Shown here piece after piece: positions 41,916-52,785 of a DNA stretch of 64,000 nt; position 1 is the stretch's first letter; each line of letters starts with the position of its first letter. The translations under genes were made by a program, and so were the position numbers. Source of the DNA: Tillus elongatus (taxonomy: Eukaryota; Arthropoda; Insecta; Coleoptera; Cleridae); the NCBI GenBank assembly GCA_964006375.1, contig OZ023267.1, positions 83,268,906 through 83,332,905 on the forward strand. Direction: 5' to 3'. The notes beneath the pieces are model-generated. The model saw only the letters and a list, made by a program, of their open reading frames with translations. It made no database searches and was not told the origin of the DNA.

Positions 41916-44768
41916 TTACATCTCTTTGAAAAACATTTTTATCTCTGATATATTACATGAGAAAATATCAAGGCAGTCTTGGAGTACAGAGTAATCATGG
42001 CACATCTGGTAGATTGGAGACGACCGCAGCAATCGCGTACAAGCAGTCGGGAGATAGAATGTGCCTGGAAAACGTGCTGCAACACGAGGCACATTGAAAT
42101 TAAGTTGCTGAAGCAGATCAGGGCAGTCGAACACAGAATTAACCAGTTTGTATAAAAATATAACGAGACTGCACTGCCTGCGCATCGACAGACTCTGCAG
42201 ACTAAAGCGAAGAAGTAAACTCTCCTGAGGAAAACCAATAGAAGGATAATGACCATCCTCACGAAAGCTAAGAAACTTTAGAAACTTCCTTTGCACAGAT
42301 TCCAGATTTGCCACATGTATCTCATAAGTAGGAGCCCACACAACTGAGCCATATTCTAGTCGGGACCTAACCAGACAACGAAAGAGCAGGGAGAGGGTGT
42401 CAGTCAGTGAGAAATTCCTGCTGTTCCTTATCAGAAACCCAAGAGTTTTGTAAGCGGAACTGACAGTCTGCTCATAGTGTGGTTTAAAAGATAAAGTACC
42501 ATCAAAAACAATTCCAAGGTCCCTAACCGTCCCGGGGCGATCAAGCGAAAGCCCCCTTATATTATATCTGAAAGTAATTGAGTGCTTATTTCGAGTAAAG
42601 GACATCACACAACACTTCGAAACATTCACAGAAAGACCACTCTGACAGCACCATTCATCAAGCATCTGAAGACAGTTCTGAAGCTGCAGACAGTCTGCAA
42701 CACTCGAAATATTTGCAAAAATCTTAATATCATCTGCATACATAAAAAACGGGACATGTAAAACATGTTTAACTGGGTCAATAAATATATTAAACAGTAG
42801 TGGACCGAGTATGGAACCCTGTGGCACTCTCGAAGCAATGTGATATGTCTTAGATTTGAAGCCCCCAACCTCGACAAATTGCCTCCTTCCATCCAGGTAA
42901 GACCTGAATAAGCCAAGCAGGCCCTCAGAGAATCCGATAGCCCTAATCCTGTCAATTAGAATAGAATGACTTAGACAATCAAAGGCCTTAGATAGATCAG
43001 TGTACACTACATCAACCTGTGAAGAGCGGTCGAGAGCGGACGCGATGAACTGTGTAACATCAACTAAATTCGTCGCGGTTGATCTCCCCGGAATGAAACC
43101 ATGCCGAAAAATAGAGAGTCTGTTTTTGATGTGAAACAGTATTCGCTGAAAAAGGCAGGCCTCGAATATCTTACAGAAGACACATAGTATGGCTATTGGT
43201 CGATAGTTTGATGGATCACCTCTGTCCCCCGCCTTGAAGACAGGGAGAACCCGTGACAACTTCCAAATCGCGGGGAATGTTCCAGATTTAAGAATCAATT
43301 TAAAAATTTTCTTAAGTGGAGTCAAGAAAATATACAAGCAGTCGCGCACCAAGAAGCCCGGAACCAGATCAGGTCCGCAGGACATGTTAGCCTTGACTCT
43401 CTTAGCAGCTGTAATAATTTCATCATCTGTAAAATCATCAACAAAAAACACTGAGACGTCATCTGCAGCCAGGCTGCCGGCTGCAGGTGATGAGGTGGGG
43501 GTGGAACTGGAACATCCCGCAAAATAAGAAGCAAAGCTCTCAACTGTCTGTTGCTGACCGGAAGAACTCCTAATAGGAAAGTTTTGATGGCGCTGGGAAG
43601 TGCAGTTCCAGAATTTTTTAGGATTAGACCTAACCTCTTTTTCAACCCTCTGGAAGTAGTTTACTCGAGAAAGATAAATGTGTCTCTTAAGCTTTTGTCT
43701 CAGCTCCCTAAATTTATGTAGAAACTCCGCATTTCCGGACTTCTTAAACTTACACCACAATGAATACTTATATTTGATACTAATCTTAATTTCTTTGGAA
43801 AACCACGGGGGGTACCTATTAGATGCTCTTGGAGCAGTTATGGGAACATACAGATCAAACAAGTCGTATATTCTGGAATAGAAAAAGTCAAGCATAGAAT
43901 CGACATCCTGAAGCCCATCCATGCCATCCCAGCACAATCCACCAAGCCCCGCGTACAATCTGACAAAATCACATTTACGAAAATTGTATGATCTTTGCCC
44001 AGTGTCACCAACAAGGGAAGAGATCACTGAACCTTTGACAGGATACTCTATGATTAAGGGGGGATGATGACCATCAGGAATCACGGGTGAATCAAGAGCC
44101 CTCTCCACCAAGCAAGTGTGTGTAGACAAAACCAAGTCAAGAATCCTGCTCTTAATATTCTCAACATGATTAAATTGTTCAAGGAGTAGTAGATTACAGA
44201 AATTTTGAAAAGCAGACACACGAGCGGAGGGGTTGTTCAGACGACAAGAAGTGTATTCAGGCATGTTAAAGTCACCAACTAAGAATGTCTCACGACCATG
44301 TTTTATGCACAGGGATTCAAGAGCTTCAAACAAGAGGAAGTAGTCATTAACAGGAGTGTTGGGAGGTATATAAACAACAAAGACATTAAGCGAGACTCGA
44401 TGATCCGAGATCCTGACCCCCACAATGTCAACCCTCGAAAGAGCATCAAACCCATCACAGTCCCTCCGAAAATCAACGCGACGAGTGGCAAAGCGAGAAT
44501 GCACAGCAAGCAGAACACCACCTCCCCTAGTCTTGCAGGAGGAAGAAAAATCCCTATCAGATCTGTAGACAATATACTGATCATCAAACAGTTCACCACT
44601 ATAAATATCATTATCCAGCCAAGTTTCAGTGAAGGCAAAACAGTCAAGTGGGTGTGCCTGAGAGCAAACAAAGGAGTAAACATCATCTGTTCGTGTCCGA
44701 AGGCCCCTGACATTTTGATAATATATACTAACACAATTAAGAATTACATAACCTTTTGATTTGTGCAA
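41916..44768 (-). CDS. LINE ORF2: endonuclease and reverse transcriptase
   Basis: About 950 aa, open throughout. Endonuclease landmarks: YYQNVRGLRT, FTETWLDN, LVGDFNMPEY, SRILDLVLS and a DGHHPPL motif where the usual SDH stands. RT landmarks: RVKANMSCGPDLVPG, NYRPIAILCVFCKIFE, YTDLSKAFDCLSHS, RVPQGSILGPLLFNIF and the catalytic FMYADDIKIF (codons at 42729-42740), then VRDLGIVFDGTLSFKPH. The C-terminus has no clear zinc cluster. The frame overlaps the end of ORF1 by 25 bases and has no ATG in the overlap. Translation may start at a non-ATG codon, by reinitiation at the ORF1 stop or by frameshift (inference). Confidence 0.9.
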   Translation of the reverse strand: MHKSKGYVILNCVSIYYQNVRGLRTRTDDVYSFVCSQAHPLDCFAFTETWLDNDIYSGELFDDQYIVYRSDRDFSSSCKTRGGGVLLAVHSRFATRRVDFRRDCDGFDALSRVDIVGVRISDHRVSLNVFVVYIPPNTPVNDYFLLFEALESLCIKHGRETFLVGDFNMPEYTSCRLNNPSARVSAFQNFCNLLLLEQFNHVENIKSRILDLVLSTHTCLVERALDSPVIPDGHHPPLIIEYPVKGSVISSLVGDTGQRSYNFRKCDFVRLYAGLGGLCWDGMDGLQDVDSMLDFFYSRIYDLFDLYVPITAPRASNRYPPWFSKEIKISIKYKYSLWCKFKKSGNAEFLHKFRELRQKLKRHIYLSRVNYFQRVEKEVRSNPKKFWNCTSQRHQNFPIRSSSGQQQTVESFASYFAGCSSSTPTSSPAAGSLAADDVSVFFVDDFTDDEIITAAKRVKANMSCGPDLVPGFLVRDCLYIFLTPLKKIFKLILKSGTFPAIWKLSRVLPVFKAGDRGDPSNYRPIAILCVFCKIFEACLFQRILFHIKNRLSIFRHGFIPGRSTATNLVDVTQFIASALDRSSQVDVVYTDLSKAFDCLSHSILIDRIRAIGFSEGLLGLFRSYLDGRRQFVEVGGFKSKTYHIASRVPQGSILGPLLFNIFIDPVKHVLHVPFFMYADDIKIFANISSVADCLQLQNCLQMLDEWCCQSGLSVNVSKCCVMSFTRNKHSITFRYNIRGLSLDRPGTVRDLGIVFDGTLSFKPHYEQTVSSAYKTLGFLIRNSRNFSLTDTLSLLFRCLVRSRLEYGSVVWAPTYEIHVANLESVQRKFLKFLSFREDGHYPSIGFPQESLLLRFSLQSLSMRRQCSLVIFLYKLVNSVFDCPDLLQQLNFNVPRVAARFPGTFYLPTACTRLLRSSPIYQMCHDYSVLQDCLDIFSCNISEIKMFFKEM

Positions 44769-46090
44769 GGAAAGTGTGATGTGTCGACAATCTCGGCTCG
44801 AAAAAGCTGCATTTTGTGCTTATAAACAGAGCACGATCTATCCCAGGTCGCATGATTGATATCCAGTCCTGGAGAAATCTGACCAGCCGCCATGCAGATG
44901 CAACATTTAAATTCACTGGCAGTGCATTCGTTCACCTGATGGTCACCCGCACATTTAGGACAGATGACTTTGCTTTGGCATACTTTGGACACATGATTAT
45001 ACTCATTACATCTGAAGCATCTAATGGGTTCCAGAGCATCATACACGGTACAAGAATCATACCCAACGAAAATCCTTTTGGCAGTGAGAACCTTTTGATA
45101 AGACATACCATCCAGTTGAATGATAGCTTGATAAATCCTCCGCTTGGCCGACTTTACAACTCCATATGACACCAGCTTGATTTCAGATGTTTCGGAAAAT
45201 ATATCAGGATTCTGGAGCTTCATAGTGGCTACCACCTGATCGGTCTCTGTTTCCTCCGAAATACCCACAATCCTGACACTTGGGCTTAAAGAAGGAACTT
45301 CTTTCACGGTGTATTTGGTGGAAAGTTTATCTTCTGCTAACTTCTTGAATTTATCCGCATCGCTCTTACTGGAACAACTTATAACAAGGCCTCCGCCGTT
45401 AATACGCTTGACATTAGAGACTCCAACACCCGTCTCGATCGGGTTAATGTTCTTGAGTAAATCAGACTTAGTGACCGCACCTCCCTGCTGTGCAGTCGGC
45501 TTGATAATCATTGAAGAATATTTCTTACTGGCAATGTGAGCATAACTCGTGCTGGCAACAATTCCTGCATCCCCACCGTCAGACCCAGCGGAACCGCCCT
45601 CAACAAGATTATTCAAGGAATCATTTTTCTGACGTAGTAGGTGGACTTCATTTCTAAGCGAAATTACTTCATCATTCTGCAGAGCAAGTGTCTTCTCCAA
45701 GCCCAATATAGCAGATCTCATCTCTGAAAGCTGACCCACCAAGATAGACTCCAGATTAGATAGCCTAGAGAATAGCCCAGGCATGTGGTCATTACAATTC
45801 TCCGCACATCCTGTGACACTCAATTGGCCACCCAAATCCAGAGACTGGGCAGCCTCGCTTCCCGAGGACTGACTCTTTAGAATTTCATCTGCAACAGGGC
45901 TCACGTCTCCCACACAGGAGCTGCAAAACCAAGCAACACCCTCCTCAGCCCGACGGCGAATTGCATGAAAGTTCTCGATATCCAGCTTCAGACATTTTAA
46001 ATGGAACAATGACTCGCATCCCTTGCATTGCAGATTATCTCTATAGCGACCACATTCAGAGGAACACACTTGACAAGTAGGCCCAGGCAT
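44744..46090 (-). CDS. LINE ORF1: PHD-type zinc finger plus zinc knuckles
   Basis: 448 aa from the ATG at 46090. N-terminal PHD-like finger CQVCSSECGRYRDNLQCKGC then FHLKCL and WFCSSC (about residues 6-60), known in ORF1 proteins of CR1-related LINEs. A predicted coiled-coil segment with LRNEVHLLRQKNDSL (about 145-160) follows. A central RNA-binding-like region comes next, then clustered knuckles CFRCNEYNHVSKVC and CPKCAGDHQVNEC (about 375-405) and a further CCIC. Ends at ATGTAA. The expected role is RNA binding and particle assembly; this is family knowledge, not shown here. Confidence 0.87.
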   Translation of the reverse strand: MPGPTCQVCSSECGRYRDNLQCKGCESLFHLKCLKLDIENFHAIRRRAEEGVAWFCSSCVGDVSPVADEILKSQSSGSEAAQSLDLGGQLSVTGCAENCNDHMPGLFSRLSNLESILVGQLSEMRSAILGLEKTLALQNDEVISLRNEVHLLRQKNDSLNNLVEGGSAGSDGGDAGIVASTSYAHIASKKYSSMIIKPTAQQGGAVTKSDLLKNINPIETGVGVSNVKRINGGGLVISCSSKSDADKFKKLAEDKLSTKYTVKEVPSLSPSVRIVGISEETETDQVVATMKLQNPDIFSETSEIKLVSYGVVKSAKRRIYQAIIQLDGMSYQKVLTAKRIFVGYDSCTVYDALEPIRCFRCNEYNHVSKVCQSKVICPKCAGDHQVNECTASEFKCCICMAAGQISPGLDINHATWDRSCSVYKHKMQLFRAEIVDTSHFPCTNQKVM

Positions 46091-46482
46091 CACAGGCTTG
46101 TGAGCATCTACCCTCCCCAAGATATACAACAATGCAAATCAATTTATGCTAAAGTATATGTCAATGTTTCTGTTTATGCTAATTAACAATTCAGTGTGGG
46201 GAGTCCTTTAGCTTTCCATCTCGAAACTCTACAGCCTCTTATCAGCTGCTCTCACTGAGAGATGATGACCATCCGAGAATCAATATTCACACAACTAATT
46301 AACGTCGCCAACCAAACAGTTTTGACTAAACTAACTACAGTACCTTGTTAGAAAATCACTTAGCCTCACACCGTGAAAACTTCAGCCTTTATTTTACAGT
46401 TTTTCCATGAAAAAAAATGTTGAAACACTCCGGGTATCAGCATAACCTACACAGACACTTAAAGGCGCGTACACAATATATA

Positions 46483-48625
<2,143 letters not shown>

Positions 48626-49345
48626 ATGCTCTGTCGCCTTGTCCACTCGGCAACCTCATACCATCAATAACTAGTTCTTGTCGGGTAAATAATACATCTT
48701 GTCAATAACAAGAATAATTATTGGAGTAGGTTACTAATTATTTAAATGTGTTCTCTGTACACACAGGTTTAGAAAAAGTAACTTTTGATTAACAGAAGGT
48801 ATAGTAGACAACGAATTTTGTTTTGTTATAATACATATTTATTATAAAATAAGGATAACCAATAAAAATATTTATTACAGGAACAAGTACGTACAAAAAT
48901 ATATAATTACAATACTAATATATAGTCTTCACGTCTGTACTTAATACTAATATGAACTAAAAAACAAGTAAATAATGTGTTTAAAAACCAGGCACTCATG
49001 TTGACTTTTGTTATGTAATGCCATGTATAAATCTGAAGTGTGGCTGTCATATTTGATGCATATGAAGGTTTCGAACCATAAAGATTCGAAATTGCATTCC
49101 ATCTACGCACAGTTTTCACTTATTTTAGAGATACTTTGTATAATTTTTACCAACATATACTTAGGTACCTATACATTACCATTACTCATATCTATGGCTC
49201 TTAAAACATCAGACGCTATGCTCGCGATTGCAAGATTATTCAGTCGTTCTTGAGCTATTGTAGTGTGAAGTATATTTTTTTTAGCATTTTCAAGTTTGAA
49301 AATGAACTTTCCCCGCGACAGTCTGTAACCATCAATACATGATAT
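48626..49345. other. Non-coding stretch, nothing recognised
   Basis: AT-rich. Short inverted motif CTTGTCAATAACAAG near 48700. No gene or known repeat seen. Confidence 0.5.
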
Positions 49346-49349
49346 ATTC

Positions 49350-49620
49350 ACAGAATTATCTCAACATATGGAGAAGCATCTTTTAGCTTTTTCCTGGATT
49401 AGAAGTTTATAAAATAAATGCTTCCTGTTAAGTTAATTTCCTTCTTTTAAGCCCCCATTTGCTACACATGCTTTAAAATAATACAAATTCGATGCCCAAA
49501 AGATCTTCATTATATTCGCGGAATTATCTGAACATTTGGAAAAGCACCATTTTGTTTTTTCTGGATTAAAAGTTTGACAAATAAATGCTTCCTGTTAAGT
49601 TGATTTCCTTTTTAGCGAAT
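49350..49620 (+). repeat. Diverged tandem duplication, two units about 160 bp apart
   Basis: AATTATCT.AACAT.TGGA.AAGCA and CTTCCTGTTAAGTT.ATTTCCTT occur in both units (from about 49352 and 49518). Non-coding. Confidence 0.7.
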
Positions 49621-49639
49621 TTTCATTAAGTAAATTTTG

Positions 49640-50095
49640 TTTGATTTCATTAGGCCCAGGTATCCGACGTATGTAGGCGTTTATGGACAGGCCTGCAAAA
49701 CTAGGGAAATGCATTCCAGAGTTCCGGTTCCCCTGGGATCACAGGGGTAAGTGGATAAGCGAGAGGGCTGTGTGCTGGGACCGTCGTGGTGATTGCATCA
49801 TCGGCTCCAGTTAAAAACAGCTCTCCGTGCGGCAGCCTCTGCGTTGCCGACAGGGAGTCGGAGCGGGGATATAACCAGACGGTACCTGGTTTCCTGGTCT
49901 GTCCGGACGCCTCCCGCTGCCGTTGGGAGAAACTTCCTTTAATTGAGTTTCTTGCCACCCCGCACTGCATATCAAAACTCCGACCGTTGAAGGAGTTGTC
50001 GGGTGACCCACCCTTCGAACCTCCGTGAATATCTTTGCTAAAGTCACAGAACCGCCTCTGCCTCTGGTTCCCCATAACTACTTTATACATAATTT
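49640..50095 (-). other. GC-richer island, possible LINE 5' region, unidentified
   Basis: About 450 bases clearly richer in G and C than the surroundings, with a 129-codon minus-strand frame (49701-50090; SFDMQCGVARN, SLSATQRLPHG). I do not recognise the protein. Such islands in this kind of DNA are often 5' leaders of LINEs, but no RT follows on either side. It could equally be a fragment of an unknown repeat. Confidence 0.35.
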
Positions 50096-50122
50096 CTAGT
50101 AAAAGGAATCCCTTGTGTGTGT

Positions 50123-50179
50123 TGGGGGGGGGGGGGGGGGGTTGACGTGCGTGGGCGCGCGCGTGTGTGTGTGTGTTTG
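50123..50179 (+). repeat. Poly-G run of 19 followed by GC/GT alternation
   Basis: G tract 50123-50141, then GCGTGGGCGCGCGCGTGTGTG and similar to the start of the 1.1-kb dispersed repeat. In the sister locus (31640-31775) the same position has a long AC/GC tract. Confidence 0.9.
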
Positions 50180-51335
50180 TGATGCAATGATTATGACAAC
50201 GTGTGTGTGAATAGTACTCTATTGTGGCTACCGCTCAGATTGTGGCAACTTTTTGGGGTGGCCACAGATGAAAATCACTGAATGATATGCATTCCTTGAA
50301 AAAAGTATATATGTCATGATTCTTCATCGCACCACGGACGTGTAGAAACATTCAGAAGGTGATTTCATCAATTCGTTAAGAAATACTTAGCAGTTTCATA
50401 TTTTTATATTTTTTGTGTGAGTTGTCATTTATGGGTCCTGTGCATACATGTAATAAGCCAACTTGTGACTGCTCAGGAAAGACTGATTCCAGCGCATCCT
50501 TCAGTTTACACTTTAAAGCTTATTTAAAACGAATTTGATGCCGTGGGCTAATCCTAGCTTGTATTGCAATAAACAGTGACTCTGAGTTTTTTATTTTAAG
50601 GCGAGGCTGAGAATGTTGTAAATATAGGAACCAGATGTTTTCAGAGCTCATTGTACTAATTAAATAAGGGACCACCGAGGATTTCTTACTGTTAACACGA
50701 ACATGCACATTTATGGGTTTTCCTCAGTTATAATATATGTATTTACTGTAAATAATTCGTTGGAACCTAACCAAAGTTATGTAAATAATCGGAAAAAAAT
50801 GTTTAGATGCCTAATTTTATATTTGCAATTGCTGTACACATACACAATTTATATTTAGCTTCCAAACTTTGACAAGGTGAATGTAATTTTGAAATTTCTA
50901 AAATAACCACTTATAATTTTTCCAAGATTTGCTTCATCTAAAGTTTACAACCATATCCATTTCGTTTTCAACCACCTATATTATTTATTGTATTATACCG
51001 CCTATACCTAAAGACTATACTTTTCGATATATACACATTTATAATCGTATACCATGATTCACTTAGCGATCAGTTTAACATATTTTTTCCAGTTTTTTTA
51101 TTTGATTATATTAACCTATCAGATTATGGAATTATTTTGCAAATTTTTGAGAAAAATATTAAAATATTTAAACAAAATTTGGTCAAAAAAGATAGGAAAT
51201 AGTTAATTTGATTATCTATATACATATTTACATTTTCATAAATTGTTTTCACAAATGTCAAATGGAACTTTAAAATGACAGACTTAAATACCGTTGTTAT
51301 TTCTGACAGCTTGTGATATGAAACTACGAGTATCT
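50180..51335 (+). repeat. 1.1-kb dispersed repeat, copy on the plus strand
   Basis: From GATGCAATGATTATGACAACG to GATATGAAACTACGAGTATC, homologous along its length to 30510-31639 inverted. It is bounded by GT alternation on the left and by a few AAT units plus the GGACGCAGCAAG MITE on the right, the same neighbours as the sister copy. Confidence 0.8.
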
Positions 51336-51344
51336 AATAATAAT

Positions 51345-51459
51345 AAAAAGTCTGGACGCAGCAAGGGCATTATGGTAGTGAATTTTCATAAAAATGTTTT
51401 TAATGGGAAATATATCTTTTTTTTAAGAAACCTGGCATCAAATTTGGTTAGCAGTATAA

Positions 51460-51461
<2 letters not shown>
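51345..51461. mobile_element. MITE fragment, GGACGCAGCAAGTGCG family
   Basis: One end only (AGTCTGGACGCAGCAAGGGC, TTATGGTAGTGAATTTTCAT), cut off by a (TA)n tract after GCAGTATAACC. Confidence 0.75.

Positions 51462-51542
<81 letters not shown>
51462..51542 (+). repeat. (TA)n tract, left flank of the Ty3/gypsy element
   Basis: About 40 units, adjoining the 5' LTR. Confidence 0.95.
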
Positions 51543-51545
<3 letters not shown>

Positions 51546-51862
51546 GGTGGTGGTTCCGACCGCAGTGTTTTCGTCAACACTACCCTATGTTTCTCTTGAC
51601 AGCTAAACGTTGCGTTACGTTATTCGACAGCAAGCTGTCAAGAACTACTATATAAGAGACACCAGGGATCTCTCTCTCTCTCCTCGCTACCAACAGACAC
51701 AGTGAAGATACGTCTCTCCACGCTCGGTCAGTTATCTGTTATGTGCTGTTGTGATTGTTTTATAGTTAAATGTATCATATAGTTTATTCAGTTAGTGAAA
51801 TAATAAAGTATATTAAATGTTTACGTATGGATTTAATATCAACAAGTGCAATTAACATCCAT
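51543..51862 (+). repeat. 5' LTR of the Ty3/gypsy element
   Basis: Starts TGTGGTGGTGGTTCCG. It contains CTATATAAGAGACACC (about 51645), a good TATA-box context, followed by a TCTCTCTCTC run. It carries AATAAAGTAT near the end. The exact right end is uncertain by a few bases because both LTRs run into ATAT. Confidence 0.9.
51647..51656 (+). promoter_or_regulatory. TATA box in the 5' LTR
   Basis: TATATAAG in the LTR, at the same place in the 3' LTR. Transcription would start some 25 to 30 bases downstream, near the TC run (inference). Confidence 0.55.
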
Positions 51863-51864
51863 AT

Positions 51865-51879
51865 TGGTGACCCCGTGCC
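51865..51879 (+). promoter_or_regulatory. Primer-binding site, tRNA-Trp type
   Basis: TGGTGACCCCGTGCC begins two or three bases after the LTR. Its first eleven bases are the complement of the tRNA-Trp 3' end (CGGGGTCACCA), the primer reported for CsRn1 relatives. Confidence 0.75.
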
Positions 51880-52014
51880 GCAAGCCGAAGATGCCCAGCC
51901 TGATGTTCCAGCCGACGTCGCCTAACGTCCACGCACGTGCTCATGCCTACAGAAAACGAATATCTAAACAGGTCAGTCTTTTCTAATTTAAAAATTATCT
52001 GTTTTTTTTTCACA

Positions 52015-52785
52015 ATGGCCGAAGATTCTTCAAGCAGCAATATCATGGCAAGGGTTGCAATAAAATTACCTCCTATATGGAGACGTAACGTGAAAATCTG
52101 GCAAATGCAGGTTGACGCCCAGTTTGATATATCGCAGATCAGTTCTGAAAAGACAAAATTCAGTCATGTACTCGCTATACTCGATCCTGATGTCGCAGAG
52201 TCAATTTCAGATTTTTTAACCCAACCATTATCATCAACCCCCTATTCAGATCTAATGAAACGTCTTTTATTAGAATTTGAAGAGTCCGATAGTCGCAAAC
52301 TAAATAAACTTTTAACAGAATTAGAATTAGGCGACAGAAAACCATCGCAACTTTTACGCGAAATGAAGTTTTTAGCCGGTAGTCAGATTGGAGAAAATTT
52401 CCTTAAAATTTTATTTCTGCAACGTTTACCAGTCAACGTTCGTTCAATTTTGGCTTTGAGCAACGATTCTCTAGAAAATTTGTCGGTTACAGCAGACAAA
52501 ATCGTGGAAATTTCCGGAGATAAATACAACGTGGCTGAAATTCAGTCACGCGAGCCCGACAAGCTAGCCAAGTTAAAGGCGCAATTAGAGAAGCTAACAG
52601 CATCAGTCAACGAATTGCGAACGCGTTCCCGATCTACCTCCCGAGAAAGACCCAAGCTTTCTCGAAATTCCATAACCGCAAATTCCTCAACCTCCACGTG
52701 TTGGTATCATGAACGATTTGGCAACAAGGCCAAACATTGCATCCAACCTTGCAATTTTAAAGCAAAACATGTGTCGGAAAACTAA
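52015..52785 (+). CDS. gag: Gag protein of the CsRn1-type element
   Basis: About 256 aa from the ATG at 52015; the frame is open further upstream to 51937, but MAEDSSSSN is the natural start. The N-terminal part has KLPPIWRRNVKIWQMQVDAQF, a common beginning in this group (the first 20 residues show the pattern). The C-terminal CWYHERFGNKAKHCIQPC is the CHCC motif specific to CsRn1-like Gag in place of the usual CCHC knuckle. It ends at two stops (TAATAA, 52783-52788). The pol frame, minus one relative to gag, is open from about 52761, so the two overlap by some 25 bases. Translation of pol by frameshifting there is possible (inference). Confidence 0.85.
   Translation: MAEDSSSSNIMARVAIKLPPIWRRNVKIWQMQVDAQFDISQISSEKTKFSHVLAILDPDVAESISDFLTQPLSSTPYSDLMKRLLLEFEESDSRKLNKLLTELELGDRKPSQLLREMKFLAGSQIGENFLKILFLQRLPVNVRSILALSNDSLENLSVTADKIVEISGDKYNVAEIQSREPDKLAKLKAQLEKLTASVNELRTRSRSTSRERPKLSRNSITANSSTSTCWYHERFGNKAKHCIQPCNFKAKHVSEN

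Larger units (their letters stand above)
41721..46440 (-). mobile_element. Non-LTR retrotransposon, Jockey/CR1 group, apparently full length
   Basis: Minus-strand element with ORF1 (44744-46090) and ORF2 (41916-44768). Its 3' end reads ACAATAAAGCACC followed by (TATC)n (41721-41743 on the plus strand as TAGA units): a polyadenylation word next to a short-repeat tail, as in CR1-group LINEs. The 5' boundary is approximate, between about 46400 and 46480, with a leader of roughly 300 bases. Both ORFs are uninterrupted, so it may be young. No clear target duplication was found. Jockey, CR1, Daphne or a related clade cannot be separated by eye. Confidence 0.85.

Noticed and set aside
44298..44759. 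153-codon plus-strand frame opposite the LINE endonuclease
   Set aside because: Shadow of ORF2 on the other strand; no motifs of its own.
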